64,000 bases of DNA, taken from the NCBI GenBank assembly GCA_964036045.1, contig OZ038380.1, positions 11,203,713 to 11,267,712 on the forward strand. Direction: 5' to 3'. This document shows positions 24,101 to 32,303 of the stretch, piece by piece. The notes under the pieces are model-generated. The model searched no databases. It was not told the DNA's origin and saw nothing but the letters and a program-made list of their open reading frames with translations. Position 1 is the first letter of the stretch, and each line of letters begins with the position of its first letter. Made by a program: the position numbers and the translations under genes. Origin of the DNA: Eutreptiella sp. 'Long Island Sound 2002' (lineage: Eukaryota > Euglenozoa > Euglenophyceae > Eutreptiales > Eutreptiaceae).

Positions 24101-24146
24101 CCAGTTCCGGCGGGTGCTGGCGATGGCGCACCACCTCTGCCACTGA
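49..24146 (+). CDS. INTS1: Integrator complex subunit 1 (INTS1)-like, 7 exons, 5' partial
   Basis: Exons 49-645, 6059-6468, 7382-7829, 11664-12611, 13804-14890, 15979-16256 and 22533-24146 join with consistent phases (0,2,0,0,1,0) into 1793 residues ending in TGA. All introns are GT-AG. The product is almost entirely Leu/Ala-rich helical repeat. The identification rests on the C-terminal third: exon 6 ends with HPLLLVRHMPSVLVLL, matching the HPLLLLRQLP-type segment I recall in animal INTS1, and the joined exon 7 follows that region in order to the C terminus. Known of the family: INTS1 is the largest Integrator scaffold subunit, acting in the nucleus on snRNA 3'-end formation and promoter-proximal RNA polymerase II termination; human INTS1 is about 2190 residues, so a few hundred N-terminal residues would lie off the left edge. 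No enzymatic motif is expected. The alternative is another large solenoid scaffold. The gene structure is firmer than the family name. Confidence 0.72.
2676..2820 (-). pseudogene. exon-like fragment, unknown
   Basis: The minus strand reads a protein-like stretch around LDLATFFEVISTSVVVEDW, followed by a charged segment and a stop at 2676. It lies inside an intron on the opposite strand. It has no visible partner exon, and the upstream part of the frame is not convincing. It may be a decayed transposon or gene fragment. I do not recognise a family. Confidence 0.2.
3010..3105 (-). repeat. degenerate tRNA-like fragment
   Basis: The minus strand has a T-arm-like GGGTTCGAATCC and possible acceptor ends GTGCACG / TATGCAC about 90 nt apart, with a GGCCAGTCGGC stretch where a serine-type D arm would lie. 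The T-stem does not pair properly, so it is a relic or SINE piece and not a working tRNA. Confidence 0.25.
3692..3822. repeat. AGTC/AGGC tetranucleotide microsatellite
   Basis: Imperfect (AGTC)n with variants AATC and TTAG grades into (AGGC)n. It is visible by eye and lies in intron 1. Confidence 0.8.
4161..4232 (+). pseudogene. zinc-finger-like micro-ORF
   Basis: An ATG opens 23 codons with the pattern C-x2-C-x9-H-x-H-x3-C (CTVCHKSVSPLQRHLHYPKC) and then TGA. A GTAAGT donor-like site follows 14 nt after the stop (from 4247). Short zinc fingers of this kind often begin transposon-encoded proteins. Nothing downstream extends it, so it is probably a relic or chance. Confidence 0.2.
6059..6468 (+). 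CDS. INTS1: INTS1-like exon 2 of window
   Basis: The acceptor is CTCTCCACAG at 6049-6058 and the donor is TTCAG|GTGGGT at 6469. The exon is 410 nt, entering in phase 0 and leaving in phase 2. It encodes helical sequence starting DWLTLILQHEPQTLEQL and ending MPECTAALWGCF. The first base of the next exon completes an AGG codon. Confidence 0.8.
6969..6998. repeat. (CA)n microsatellite
   Basis: About 15 CA units inside intron 2. Confidence 0.9.
7245..7275. repeat. (CA)n(CT)n compound microsatellite
   Basis: CA units run directly into CT units, with more CT-rich DNA to about 7340. It lies just upstream of the exon 3 acceptor. Confidence 0.85.
7382..7829 (+). CDS. INTS1: INTS1-like exon 3 of window
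   Basis: The acceptor is GGTGCAG ending at 7381 and the donor is GGAGGG|GTATGT at 7830. The first base completes the split codon from exon 2. The product is helical, with segments such as HQFVAHFVQFMGDLV and EVSRALLQRRDFYRLM. It ends in phase 0. Confidence 0.8.
8301..8806. repeat. direct repeat pair, ~58 bp, 448 bp apart
   Basis: Copies at 8301-8358 and 8749-8806 share the stretch containing AGTGACCCCCAACGAATAGA followed by a TTTTCCC..GCCCTTCCCTTT segment. A few substitutions separate them. Confidence 0.75.
9097..9563 (+). repeat. dispersed repeat family A, copy 1
   Basis: About 470 bp. It is matched in inverted orientation at about 32304-32700 and in part at 54375-54440 (plus). Shared landmarks are the CTACTGGCCGATCGCC region, a CCCTGTTTCACT stretch, and an end at GGGCACATAACAACCT. 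Pyrimidine-rich CCTTCCCTT tracts sit inside. The termini suggest a discrete mobile unit. No coding capacity is supportable. Confidence 0.7.
9955..10010 (+). repeat. tRNA-like fragment
   Basis: TTTGGTGGTGCACTC resembles an A box and TTAGTTCAATACG a B box, spaced about 35 nt apart. It resembles the fragment at 63510. It is too degenerate to fold as a tRNA. Confidence 0.25.
11343..11463. repeat. (GTG)n trinucleotide repeat
   Basis: About 120 bp of GTG/GGT units with occasional CTG, AGT and GGC variants, 200 bp upstream of exon 4. Confidence 0.9.
11664..12611 (+). CDS. INTS1: INTS1-like exon 4 of window
   Basis: The acceptor is CTGTCGTAG ending at 11663 (the only non-CAG acceptor in this gene) and the donor is CCGCGG|GTATGA at 12612. 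It gives 316 codons in phase 0 throughout. Helical segments include LALTKKIAEVSVQAPAF and WVLALFGVVAMGLPP, separated by a Pro/Ala/Asp-rich linker around PDDPGPDPGLAPAANLDAG. Confidence 0.82.
12989..13321 (+). pseudogene. AT-richer ORF fragment with Ser/acidic stretch
   Basis: An open frame without a clear start runs from about 12989 to TAG at 13321. It opens with SSSGDSCDSACSTSDEED and continues as an unremarkable basic/hydrophobic stretch. Base composition differs from the flanking exons. Similar Ser/Asp/Glu-rich fragments occur at 26010-26105 and 33136-33275. I read it as a decayed transposon-encoded protein, family unknown. Confidence 0.3.
13540..13800. repeat. 10-bp CCCTCCACAA minisatellite
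   Basis: About 25 tandem decamers, mostly CCCTCCACAA with CCCTCCACAG, CCCTCTACAA and CCCTCCGCAA variants. They abut the exon 5 acceptor and act as its polypyrimidine region. Confidence 0.92.
13804..14890 (+). CDS. INTS1: INTS1-like exon 5 of window
   Basis: The acceptor is CAACTCTCAG ending at 13803 and the donor is TCAGAAG|GTGTGT at 14891. It is 1087 nt, entering in phase 0 and leaving in phase 1. It begins VLALFRVLRPLSDAAWL. It carries helical repeats with a Gly/Ser-rich loop (ATGSGTGSGPEPGSG) and Pro-rich linkers, and ends AFSAQPTMQWPHLSE. Confidence 0.82.
14891..15978 (+). other. intron 5 of the INTS1-like gene, nearly all minisatellite
   Basis: An 1088-bp intron of which about 980 bp is a 12-bp tandem repeat. 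Only the donor end and about 40 bp before the acceptor TTGTGCAG are unique. Long open frames across it (poly-Cys-Val-Gly-Gly or poly-Thr-Asn-Thr-Thr) are repeat artefacts. Confidence 0.85.
14960..15940. repeat. 12-bp GTTGTGTTGGTG minisatellite
   Basis: Roughly 80 near-perfect tandem 12-mers. The phase is broken by an extra TTGGTGG at about 15058, 15354, 15650 and 15776, usually preceded by a GTTAGTGG variant. Between breaks the units are almost identical. Confidence 0.95.
15979..16256 (+). CDS. INTS1: INTS1-like exon 6 of window
   Basis: The acceptor is TTTGTGCAG ending at 15978 and the donor is ACGCAG|GTGTGC at 16257. It is 278 nt, entering in phase 1 and leaving in phase 0. It ends AATKHPLLLVRHMPSVLVLL then PAWRPNTQ, the segment that best matches INTS1. 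Confidence 0.82.
16735..16860 (+). repeat. dispersed repeat family B, copy 1
   Basis: Matches the reverse complement of 53488-53615 and 50895-51035. Shared are the TGGATTGCA/TGCAATCCA stretch, GAACCTTT, and AAGGTGAGCTAAGCGAAGGT in inverted form. A second partial copy may lie at 16436-16470. Confidence 0.65.
17228..17335 (+). repeat. tRNA-derived SINE-like fragment
   Basis: An A-box-like TGGCTCTGTGGTGTACCGG is followed about 65 nt later by a B-box-like GGGATTGAATCCCA with a perfect 5-bp stem (CTGGG/CCCAG). There is no acceptor stem, so it is a RNA polymerase III-type relic and not a functional tRNA. Confidence 0.4.
18603..18856. repeat. ~75-bp tandem repeat
   Basis: About four units starting near 18605, 18683, 18759 and 18833, each with GGGGGGCGCCATCCCCCCA (a near-palindrome) followed by a GGTGTGCTT..GGT..TC.TATGG.ACACACGTCC..TCCTCTGTGTT body in the better-kept copies. 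Confidence 0.85.
18945..20005. repeat. ~113-bp minisatellite
   Basis: A landmark GGGGGATAGGGACGCCCG recurs at about 19098, 19211, 19324, 19436, 19550, 19662, 19738, 19853 and 19931. The spacings are 113, 113, 112, 114, 112, 76, 115 and 78, so some units are shortened. Units also carry CGGC..CACCCGAGTCCCCC. Long frames in it are artefacts. Confidence 0.92.
20322..20480 (+). pseudogene. exon-like fragment, unknown
   Basis: The frame reading RHLYSHRISTFLDALL followed by HDADRVAKRQAQVAQLHV has exon-like composition and stays open to about 20651. It lies inside intron 6 but cannot be an INTS1 exon, because the INTS1 match is continuous across it. It may be a captured or decayed gene or transposon piece. 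Confidence 0.25.
20759..21131. repeat. TCC and TG microsatellite cluster
   Basis: (TCC)n at 20759-20792 and (TG)n at about 20896-20922 and 21074-21131, separated by TGTC-rich sequence. Confidence 0.88.
21822..21920. repeat. short tandem repeat CTCCACAAAACACGC-type
   Basis: About six 15-bp units (CTCCACAAAACACGC, drifting to CTCCATAAAATACCC) in tandem. Confidence 0.75.
22533..24146 (+). CDS. INTS1: INTS1-like terminal exon
   Basis: The acceptor is CCGGTGCAG ending at 22532 and the stop is TGA at 24144-24146. It gives 537 codons starting VRFHHGPHVRYIMFLKLM. It has a charged coiled-coil-like stretch (RQEYRDKYEGRYATEKEKAQ), a Pro/Gly/Ala-rich disordered middle, and a C-terminal helical domain with CLELVWQALTLNPSLYALV and YTYAEEYKRPILHALWAL, which I align with the last helical repeats of INTS1. 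The exon is very GC-rich, above 70 percent by eye. Confidence 0.85.
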   Translation, partial: VRFHHGPHVRYIMFLKLMSKLGPQLLHECGHLDGILEAHLVPFLQDVASGPTKVALARQEYRDKYEGRYATEKEKAQLQAERQQTDAEEREAVREVALNIVAFLVDCLVTVRARGVGPAGPHAVLLRHVPLLQQVRQSLHEGPPDRGAPPPDARAAGPPPDGSGAALLPPPPPDPGGGCARLLALLQDPAQYCGGAAAPGPNPMSFTAPRAEPAFALSGPNSVLARVTAPAPAADGAATPVDGGDAGDPAAASLPYIAAVLPLAGHLANLVGTLRTYTNSLGHCAHAPAVLAAGGGPAAHATPDVCSPFATALLNFATSPTLDMAPQQEYLMVDDAGGRGGEAKVDPVLLVREVLQLVQALFDQTDLHAAVEGLCAARHEAVVGLVEQCVLLLAHDVDLDDPQDPVALAFVHRDHHSYAGAGEAGLAGGGDPDPYAAIWTSCLELVWQALTLNPSLYALVMPTYVAALAGARDCRRVAVGYAARLYTYAEEYKRPILHALWALCSLPRLEEEGGNGLRRQAQGQFRRVLAMAHHLCH

Positions 24147-25312
24147 AAGGGGGGGGTACGGGGCAAGGGGCAAACGACACCAGCAAGAGCACCGGCCGCA
24201 GCGGCCAACAGAAAGCAGCGACCCGACGCAACATGCGAAGGGAAGAATGGGTGACTGTCCAGGGCCCCGTAAATGAACAACAACCAGACGGAATGTCACA
24301 CAGGGGGTGCCCTTAAGGCGAAGGAAATGTGCCGGTCGGTGCCTCCGCGCGCGCGCCCTTGTTCAAGTAGCGGAGAGGAATCTGTGCACCGTGTGGGTCT
24401 GCAGACGGTGCGGGACCGTAGTGCGGCCCGTGAGCCCTGTGCTCACAAGGGCTGCTGCTGCCCCGACGATATATTGGCACGGCAGACGGCCCTGGGAGGA
24501 GGGGGGGGGGGGTGCCCCCCGGGCCTAGATTTGGGGGGACAAAATGAAATTTACCGAAGGACCGATTGATTTAGGCCGTTTGGGGTACACAAATTTTTGG
24601 GCTGCGGACCCCCCCCTCCCTCTGCTCTCTTCTGACACATGCCTGTTCTCCCCCCCCCCCCCGGTGGCATCCACCCCGCTGCTGGTGCCGGCAGCATTCA
24701 TTTCCAGTCCTTCCCGGACCACAAAAACCGGCCACCACCGACAACATGGGAACAGGGCCGGGTGGGCGGGACCTGGGGGACCGAGTGTTGGCTGCAGAAG
24801 TATCGCCCAAGCAACCGCGACGGGTAGCCAACCGACGGTGGGCTGTCCCCCGTTGCCAGAGCGCCCGTACTGCGTTCGCGAACGGGAACAGCTGCCCCGG
24901 CGAACCATCGGTATCGCGGCAAAGTCGCGAATCCTTCGCTCGTCAATCGCGAGTTTCCTTTGGATTGTCGCGATTTCGGGTGCGGGCTTCACCGCAATAC
25001 CCGCATGCAGTGCAAACTCTCCCGCGTGGTGCGGTTCCTTGGGCCACAGCACCATCGATTGTGGCTGAAAGCGGCCAAAATACGGTGGCAGCGATGCAGC
25101 CCGCCCTCAGAGTTTTGTGCAAAGGATCCATTCACGAGGCTGTTGTACCAGCACTGTGCCAGGGTGTACCTGTGGAATGCGGCGCAAAGGAGCCATCACA
25201 ACTTCCCCGACGCTTGCTTTGGCGTCAGGACTCGCGCAGGTTGGGGCCACAATGTGGAGAGCAGACCGATGGCCCAAGCACCACATTCAAATGTGTTTGT
25301 ATGAGGGGCTGA

Positions 25313-25313
25313 G

Positions 25314-25400
<87 letters not shown>

Positions 25401-25435
25401 GGTGGTGGTGGTGGTGGTGGTGGTGGTGGTCGGTG
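25313..25435. repeat. (TTG)n-(TGG)n compound microsatellite
   Basis: About 28 TTG units switch abruptly to about 11 TGG units. Confidence 0.95.
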
Positions 25436-25676
25436 GTGGCGGTTGTGGTGGTTTGCCCCGCATTGCCAGGCATTGGGGGGGGGGGGGCTATTGGGTGTGT
25501 GCGTCTTGTACATCCCAGGGTCGGGGGGGGGGGGGTTGCAACCAATGGAAACCCCGAGGCTGCAGGCAGGGAAGTATTAGAAGGGCCGTACATCGTAGGA
25601 GGAGGGGGGATAACTCCCCCCTGCCCCCGCCCCCCTCCCCCTCTTGTAATGTGTAATGTGTAATTGAACAAGGTAA

Positions 25677-26105
25677 ATGGGACACCTGTTGGCACCATAT
25701 GCACATTATTCCCCGGCCCTGGCCCCTGGGTCCTGTGATGCGGAACGTCCGTTTAAGCTTTTGAACTGCCTCAACAAGCATGACCACAGGACGTTGACAA
25801 TGTACTCCGTCGAAATGCTGCTGGTGGTAACAAGGGATGCAGCACCCTGGCTTGAATACAATTATGAAGAGGTGGTGAGAAAATACAGGGAAAAGCGCGC
25901 TGTCCGCAAGTTGCACGCTCCGTGCAGTGATAAGGGCAAGAAAAGGAGGCGGCAGAGTGATTCTGACCGCTGCATGTTACTCAGAACCAGACTCTCAGTT
26001 CAGTGCTGAGGATGTCAGCAGTGTGAACACCAGTGGCACAGATTACTCTAGCACCTGCGATGGACAATGCGATACGTCTTCTAAGGAGAGTTCCGATGAC
26101 AATTA
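25677..26105 (+). pseudogene. ORF relic with basic then Ser/Asp-rich tail
   Basis: One frame from 25677 encodes a helical stretch (ERPFKLLNCLNKHDHRTLT, then LEYNYEEVVRKYREKR) and a basic patch KGKKRRRQSDSD. After an apparent frame shift near 25990 another frame continues as DVSSVNTSGTDYSSTCDGQ to a stop near 26105. The layout suggests a broken single protein, possibly transposon-encoded. Family not recognised. Confidence 0.3.
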
Positions 26106-26107
26106 AC

Positions 26108-26190
26108 CCAAAGCTGAGTGAACCTGAATGAACCAGAATGGACCCTGAATGGGCCTGCATGAACCTGAATGAACCCGAATGACTCTAAAC
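26108..26190. repeat. short GAACCTGAAT-type tandem repeat
   Basis: Imperfect 10-12-bp units (GAACCTGAAT, GAACCAGAAT, GACCCTGAAT). Confidence 0.7.
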
Positions 26191-26999
26191 GAGCATGCTG
26201 CCTCCTGCATTGTACCCCTTCCCCTCCTTGCAATCTCCCACCGAGCGCACGACGGTCTCCCAGGGGGAAGGGGAGACGGTCACCAAGTGAGCCCCCCCCC
26301 CCCCCCGAATTCTAGTCTAACCTAAAGAAATTTTTTCTTCGGTGCCTTTGGGCCTAGTATTTCCTATGCTTTTTCTGCCAAGTGATGGTCTGCCGGGTGG
26401 GTGGGGCAGATTGCAAAGTCGTTGTGCTTTGCAGGAAAAATATAAGACATTTCTCCTTTGCAGAAAAAAAAGTATTTTTTTCCGTTTTTGTGTTGGACAC
26501 CCTGGGAGGAGGGGTGTCCCAGCCAAAGCCCCCTCTCCCCCCCTTCAGACCCCCCCTCCCTTCTAATGCATCCTTGGCTGCAAGCATCAAGGAAAGCAGT
26601 TGTCACAGGGTCTAAAGGTGGCGGTAGCAAGCGCTTGAAATCCAGGCGGTCATTGGCTGCAGAGTGTTGTATCCCTAGGGGGGGGGGGGGGGCGATGGCC
26701 CAGTGGCGACCGAGAAGACTCACAAGAAGAGGGTGCCGGGGGCGCCGAAAAAGTTGCTATGGAGGCTCAACTGCCTTCCCTCACATTTTTTGCCCCAACA
26801 TTCTCTCGCAATGCCGTTCACGTACACACACACACACACACACAAGTACATGCACGCCGATCAAGGGCAAGGTAATGTGAACTACCTAGAGGGGACCTTG
26901 CTCAGAAGGGGGCTTTGGGTGCGGAAGCATGGTCCCGATGGTGCGCTGACATGGCCATTGTGAACACCGGCGCTGGAATTGTTTGTCCGGGTTCAAAAT

Positions 27000-27190
27000 A
27001 ACACAGAGTTCAGCAATGTTGTTTTAGGGGGCGCCTTAAGCGCAGTGCACGTGCAGTGCAGTGCGCGCGCGGTGCAACTATTCGGGCGTCTGGCCGTAGT
27101 AGAAACCCATACTTTGTGGTACTTTGGGCATCATTGTTGTTTGGTAGTAGGTTTTGATGCATTGGGGATATGGCATTTTTTTGGATGTTC
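27000..27190 (-). repeat. dispersed repeat family D, copy 1
   Basis: Its reverse complement matches 43470-43550: both carry CAAAGTATGGGT, then CCAGACGCCC.AATAG.TGCAC and a TTA.GCGCCCCCTA-like end. A GTGCAGTG-rich patch lies inside. Confidence 0.6.
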
Positions 27191-27360
27191 ACCCTGTTTC
27201 ACCCATTTCTACCTTTTTGCACACATTTTCCCCCCATTTCCACCACATCTACTCTTTTTCTCGGTTGATTGATATGGTGATACACTTTCATGGTGCCTGC
27301 TACACACACACACACACAAGAATCATACGTCCCTCCTCATTTCTCAAGCCCATTTTCTCC

Positions 27361-28543
27361 ATGGATCTCGGTATTGGGGATAGGGTGTTCTACACCCGCT
27401 CCAATGGCCTGCGACCTCCTGCCACGGTGGTTGGGACGGCTAAAGATGGACTCCTCCACTTGGAATACTACCAAGATGGTTGGGAGTGGTGAATCGGCAA
27501 TGCAAGAAGGAGTCCATCTCCTTTGCCATCCCAAGTTCGGATTTGCCACCCGATTGCCCTCCATCTCCGCCGCCCACACAGTCAAGTTCCCCCCCAAAGG
27601 CCCCTGGTCCTTCACCACTGCCACAAGAACTGGGAAGGTCCCCCTCAAGGTTCCCTCCAGTCCAATTTGGGTCGCCTAATTCTAAGGGTGTTTCCAAGGG
27701 GCGTGCCTAGGGGCTCTTCAGGGGGAATATCGTCTAAAAGTAGTGTGCAGTGTGCCGGCAGTGCGTGCACAGTGCAAGGATTCCCCCTTAATTTGTTCAT
27801 ATCAGAGTATCAAATTAATTAGCAGAGGCACGAGACCGGTGTCCAAGGGTTTCTAGGGTTGGGGATCAAATTTGGGCTTTGGGTGCGGCCTTGAGGCCCC
27901 CAAAACCAGGGCTCCGAGAGCACCCCCCCCCCCCCCACTTGAGCTACTTGATGCTTCAGTAGCTACCTATGAGTGGATAAAGGTTCTTAGTCATGTACAA
28001 CTGGAGGGCAATGAGAGGGCAGACGCATTAGCTGAGCTGGGCAGGAAATCCTCTCCTCTTTATGCCGGTGCGGACTGTCGGCCCTAGGCGCTTCTCACCC
28101 CAGTGGCGACCTTGCCGCCAGCTAATTCTCGTAGGTCACCACCTGTGGACACGGGCTATGCCATTAAGCATAGTGTTGAGATGACTCCATTGGGGGCCTG
28201 ACGCCGATCTAAGCTTCTCGCAGGTCATGGCAGCATCAGGGGGGGGGAGTGCTGCCCCCCCCCCTCTAGGAAGTTAGATTTTGAGTCCGCACTTGATTTT
28301 TACACGCCGAGTGGGGCCTCAGGGACCCTCAGGGCCCTGGGCTTGCAGTTAATTGAGTCGCCGGTGGAAGACACCTCCTCTGAGGAGGATCGCTCTGTAG
28401 CCTGCGAATTAGTCTTCATGAGCGATGAGGAATTTGCCATGTCTGCGGATGAGACAGTTTCGACGGGAAGCACAGCTTCATACACGTGTCTCGATCTTTA
28501 CCCCGTGGGGACCAGGGAGGGAAGTGTAGATTTGGATAAATAG
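27361..28543 (+). mobile_element. eroded retroelement remnant (RNase H-like)
   Basis: Three coding scraps lie in order. At 27361-27710 an ATG opens a small beta-rich domain (GDRVFYTRSNGLRPPATVVG ... LLHLEYYQDG), with a frame shift near 27479 and then a Pro/Ser-rich tail. At 27938-28087 is a segment with SHVQLEGNERADALAELG, matching the C-terminal RNase H type I motif (the H..V.GNE.AD element) of retrotransposons. At 28259-28543 is an acidic/Ser-rich tail ending LDK-stop. Poly-C tracts and stops interrupt the rest. No reverse transcriptase YXDD motif or terminal repeats were found, so the element type is undecided. Confidence 0.45.
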
Positions 28544-28994
28544 CTGCAACGCCAGGGCGGATTCTTGAGGTTTGGCCAATTGGGTGCCAGCTTAATGCTC
28601 AACCGCAAGAGATGTCCAGGTGCCTTTCCCCAGTATGTGCATGCACACCCCTAGGGCACAACAATGATCACCAAATACCAGGTGCGACCTACCGCAGAGT
28701 TAGAATGGGAGGAGGCAATGTCTGACCGATCAGAGCAGATGCTGTACGTATAGACAAGCTCGGTGTACATAGCAGTGTCATTGGGAGCGAACCTAACGGG
28801 ACTGAGCCTCTACAGTTCGAGAATGCTATTGCCCTGCTATAGACCCGCTCTATGATGTTGAATGTGTTTGCGGCCCCCCCGGTCTTAGGGTAGGGGTGAG
28901 TTGTCTGGAACAATGCCAATTTTGTCGCAAGCACTGTGATGGGGGGCGCTGACCAGGTCATTTTTTAGTGGACAATTTTTTTAGTTAAAAAAAA

Positions 28995-29110
28995 TGGTGG
29001 GTAACCGACGGCTATTAGCAAGTAACCGACGGCGGTTGGCGGGAAACGGCGGCGATTGGAGGGTAATCAGCGGTGGTTGGTGGGTAACCAACGGCAATTG
29101 AAGGGTAACC
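28995..29110. repeat. imperfect ~23-bp GGTAACCGACGG-type array
   Basis: About five diverged units alternating GGTAAC.GACGGC and GATTGGAGGGTAA-like segments. Confidence 0.65.
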
Positions 29111-30621
29111 GTCTGGACATATGGGTTGCATCAGACTTAAAAAAAAAATGCTGGTGAAAGGCGAGTTACTCCCTTCCTCAATGGGAAGGAGGACAAATTG
29201 TAGCAGGATTTTAATACTAGACGATTCAAGCACACAAACCATCATGGTAGTCAAGAAGGCTAAAGCCGTGGGGACCTCTGGTGTTTTGCAGCCGCAAATA
29301 GCACAGTTTGAAATCAAAACACTTGAGTCCACATGAGCCTAGTTTCAGTGCGCCGTCCCTATGTTCCTTTGGTTCATTACGAGATGGTTTGCTTCTGTTT
29401 CTGTCCACCGTGAGGGAAAACAGCCTTTTTTTGCCGGTGGGCTACAACTCACCCACCCGGCTCCGGTGGCGTTCCTCTTTCTCATCTTGGTGCAAGATGG
29501 GTGGGTGGGTGGGTGGGTGGCCCTGCACCACTGATTACATTAAATCCCGGGCCGATTTGCTGGCGCGCAAATGAGGTCGCGCCGGTGGCCCATTGTTCAT
29601 AATGGCCAGGTTATTGCCATTTACACGTTGTTTTCTTGCATCTCATAATTTGCATCTTGTCGGATTTCAAGGAATCTACATTTTGATGCATTCATACAAA
29701 AGTGAAACATGGGCTACCATCCATTGCCTTGCTCCATAATAATTATTGCATTTTTTCGCGCTTCTTCCTACTCGTTGTCTTAGTTTCGGTTATGTGCCAT
29801 GGTACAACAGGCTTGCGCTGAAGTATAAGGACGCACATGGTGTCAAGTGATGTGCGGCACCATCAACCTGTGATTATTTTGAAACATCCAACTGAAGTGT
29901 TTTGGGTTCCCCACAAATTTAGTCTTCTTGACCCATGTTGGTCTATGCGCTTGAATCGCCGAGTATCAAAACCCTGCTGTCAATTTGGGACAACTGTTAG
30001 AAAGGTATTGAGTGTGTGTACCTATAGTATTCAGTGTGTGTTTTTATCACATACACACAATTGTGTTAATGCTAAGTTAGGATTGCTGCCTTTTGGAAAG
30101 CGCTGTAGGCTTCAGGGCAAAGTTTTCTCCCACGTGCAGTTGCGTCTGTTGCAAGCTTTTATTTGCTTTTTCATGACTACAACCGCACAACTACTATCGT
30201 AAAATTAATGTTGCATTCTTTTCCTCCAAATCTCCAATTCTGAAAATCTGTTGGAGGCATTTATTGTTGCGGGAACCGGTGGTACCCGTGGTTCAACAAC
30301 CATGGGCAGTGGTTCGGTGAAAGCTTTGGCCTTGGTTTTGGTCTTGGTGGGTTAGCCAATTGTGCTGTTGGTTTCCATGCTCACTGTTTACAACGTTAGC
30401 ACCATAAAAATTGCAAGTGAAGCGCCATAAAATGTTGTCAATCAGTGCAGTACAACTACTGCTTTTGATGACAAAGTCCATACATTGTGGGAGGTGCACA
30501 TGTGATATGCAGACCTCAAATTTGGGGTCACCAAGCAGGACACCGCGATAGATGTGAGTGTGAAATGTGGTGCTAGCCACAAGTGACCGGTGTGAGCCCT
30601 TGCGCATTTAATGCATGTTTG

Positions 30622-31020
30622 CAGCCGTCAAAAGATATTGCACAGATCTTGAATTGTTGCCATGTGTGCCAAGTAACGAAGGCACATTGTAGTCAACGCC
30701 CAGATAGTTGCAAATTTGCTCCTATCCCGCAATACCCTTTCGCTTCATGTTGGTGTTGGAGGTATGTAATGTGCCTGAAGGTAAGCTGGAGTCCACAAAG
30801 ACCAAGGCTCACTACACATTCGTTGTTTTGTGTCGCCAAACCAGCAATTCCGTGCAAGAAATTCGGATTGGATAGCCACGGGACAGCCGAGGTTGTTCTC
30901 GACGGATGTGTCCATTTTATGGGCATGTGGCACGATTGCATATGTGACACAATGACTTCTGATTTTGTGAAACCCCCGTGCAAGCTCGGTGGGACTGAGC
31001 ACCCCAGTCCCATTGCTTAG
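30622..31020 (+). pseudogene. possible LTR-retroelement integrase zinc-binding relic
   Basis: The frame reads ILNCCHVCQVTKAHCSQRP, then FAPIPQYPF, then VVLDGCVHFMGMWH. The order C-x2-C-Q-x2-K, a P-I-P..P-F segment and a V.D....HF segment is that of a Ty3-type integrase entering its catalytic domain. The catalytic acidic residues are not clear, and no polymerase is adjacent. This is a weak match and could be chance. Confidence 0.25.
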
Positions 31021-32303
31021 AGGCAATGGCAATGAGGGGAGGAATCTATTGTGCCAAATCATGAAGCAACGAGGCGATTCAAGGCACCACGTTGGGGCTA
31101 GCTGTCTGCCTTTGGCCGTCCGGGCCTTGAACGACTTGCTTGACGCCACTCTCCTCACCGGTTAGTGTTTTGGAGAGAACCTGCTGGCTAGGGGGATTGT
31201 TTGCCAGCATCACTCAACGATGGTGCAAGCCCTGCTAGGTGCGGTCTAGTTGAGGGTACACAGGCAATTTACCAACACAATTTCTGTCCTAGACCTGATC
31301 ACGTGCCCTAATCAACCAGGTTGGGTGCACTGTACAAGATTTCTCAAAGCTTTTCTGATGGATGGATTTTCAGGGCACTGTGAACAGCGTCCCCATCGAA
31401 CATGGCCCCAAATCTTCGAAACGAACACGAGGCCGGGCTGACCCACCGCGACAATGAGAGTCCGAAGCCCCTCCCCCCCCCGCCTGCCGCTGCCAATCAC
31501 ATCGGGGGCAAAGCCAAACGAAAGGCAAGGGGAAGACATCCCCCAATCATTTTTACTGCCAGGGTGGTGACCAACAACAACCAATCAATGGAACAACAAT
31601 AACGACCAATGATGCAGTCTACATGTGCACTGAGTTCTTCTCGCGGGGTCCGATGAGACCCCACCAAGATGCCCAATTTGGCAACGCAAGCGGACCGGGA
31701 GCCGCACTCTTGAGGGAGTGATCACGGTAGTAAGTCCCAATGTTCTGGTGTTGAGAAGCAAGCACGGGAGAGAAATTGAACCTCGTGTGGTGCCTCAACT
31801 AGGGAAGGGATGCGACACATTGTTACGCGCCCGGAACAAGCCGGGATATGTGGGCCAGCAAGTGGCCCAACCCACCTCCGCCTATCGCTCTGTACCAACC
31901 TTCACCTAGCAGCAACCTTCTCCTATGTGGATGTGCTCCGCGGGTTCGCACCGCAAGGAGGGGGCCAATCACAACAACTGGCCTGGCACACAATTTCTGC
32001 TACAATGCACAGTCCCGCACACCACCCACCACCCTGGCTGGCACCAACCCATCCCCGCCCTTCACCCTACACCATCCACCACGCCACCCATCACCCACCA
32101 TGGCACGCCGCCACACACTAAGCGCACTGAGGAGGAACCACCCATCCCCGCCCAACACCATACGCCACCCGCCACCCACCACACCTACATTGCCACTCGT
32201 GGGAACGGAGACTCAATACACATACCATGGACATAAAGTGGGGGGTAGGGGGTACATGATGCGCTCGCCACAAGGAGGCCTGAGCGCGGGAACGGAGAGG
32301 CAG

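Noticed and set aside
22338-24299. Very long minus-strand and other-frame ORFs over the terminal INTS1-like exon
   Set aside because: They are shadows of the GC-rich plus-strand exon; Arg/Gly/Pro-rich composition and no motif.
30293-30607. 104-codon minus-strand frame near the integrase-like relic
   Set aside because: No motif, and it lies on the opposite strand to the relic. Treated as chance.
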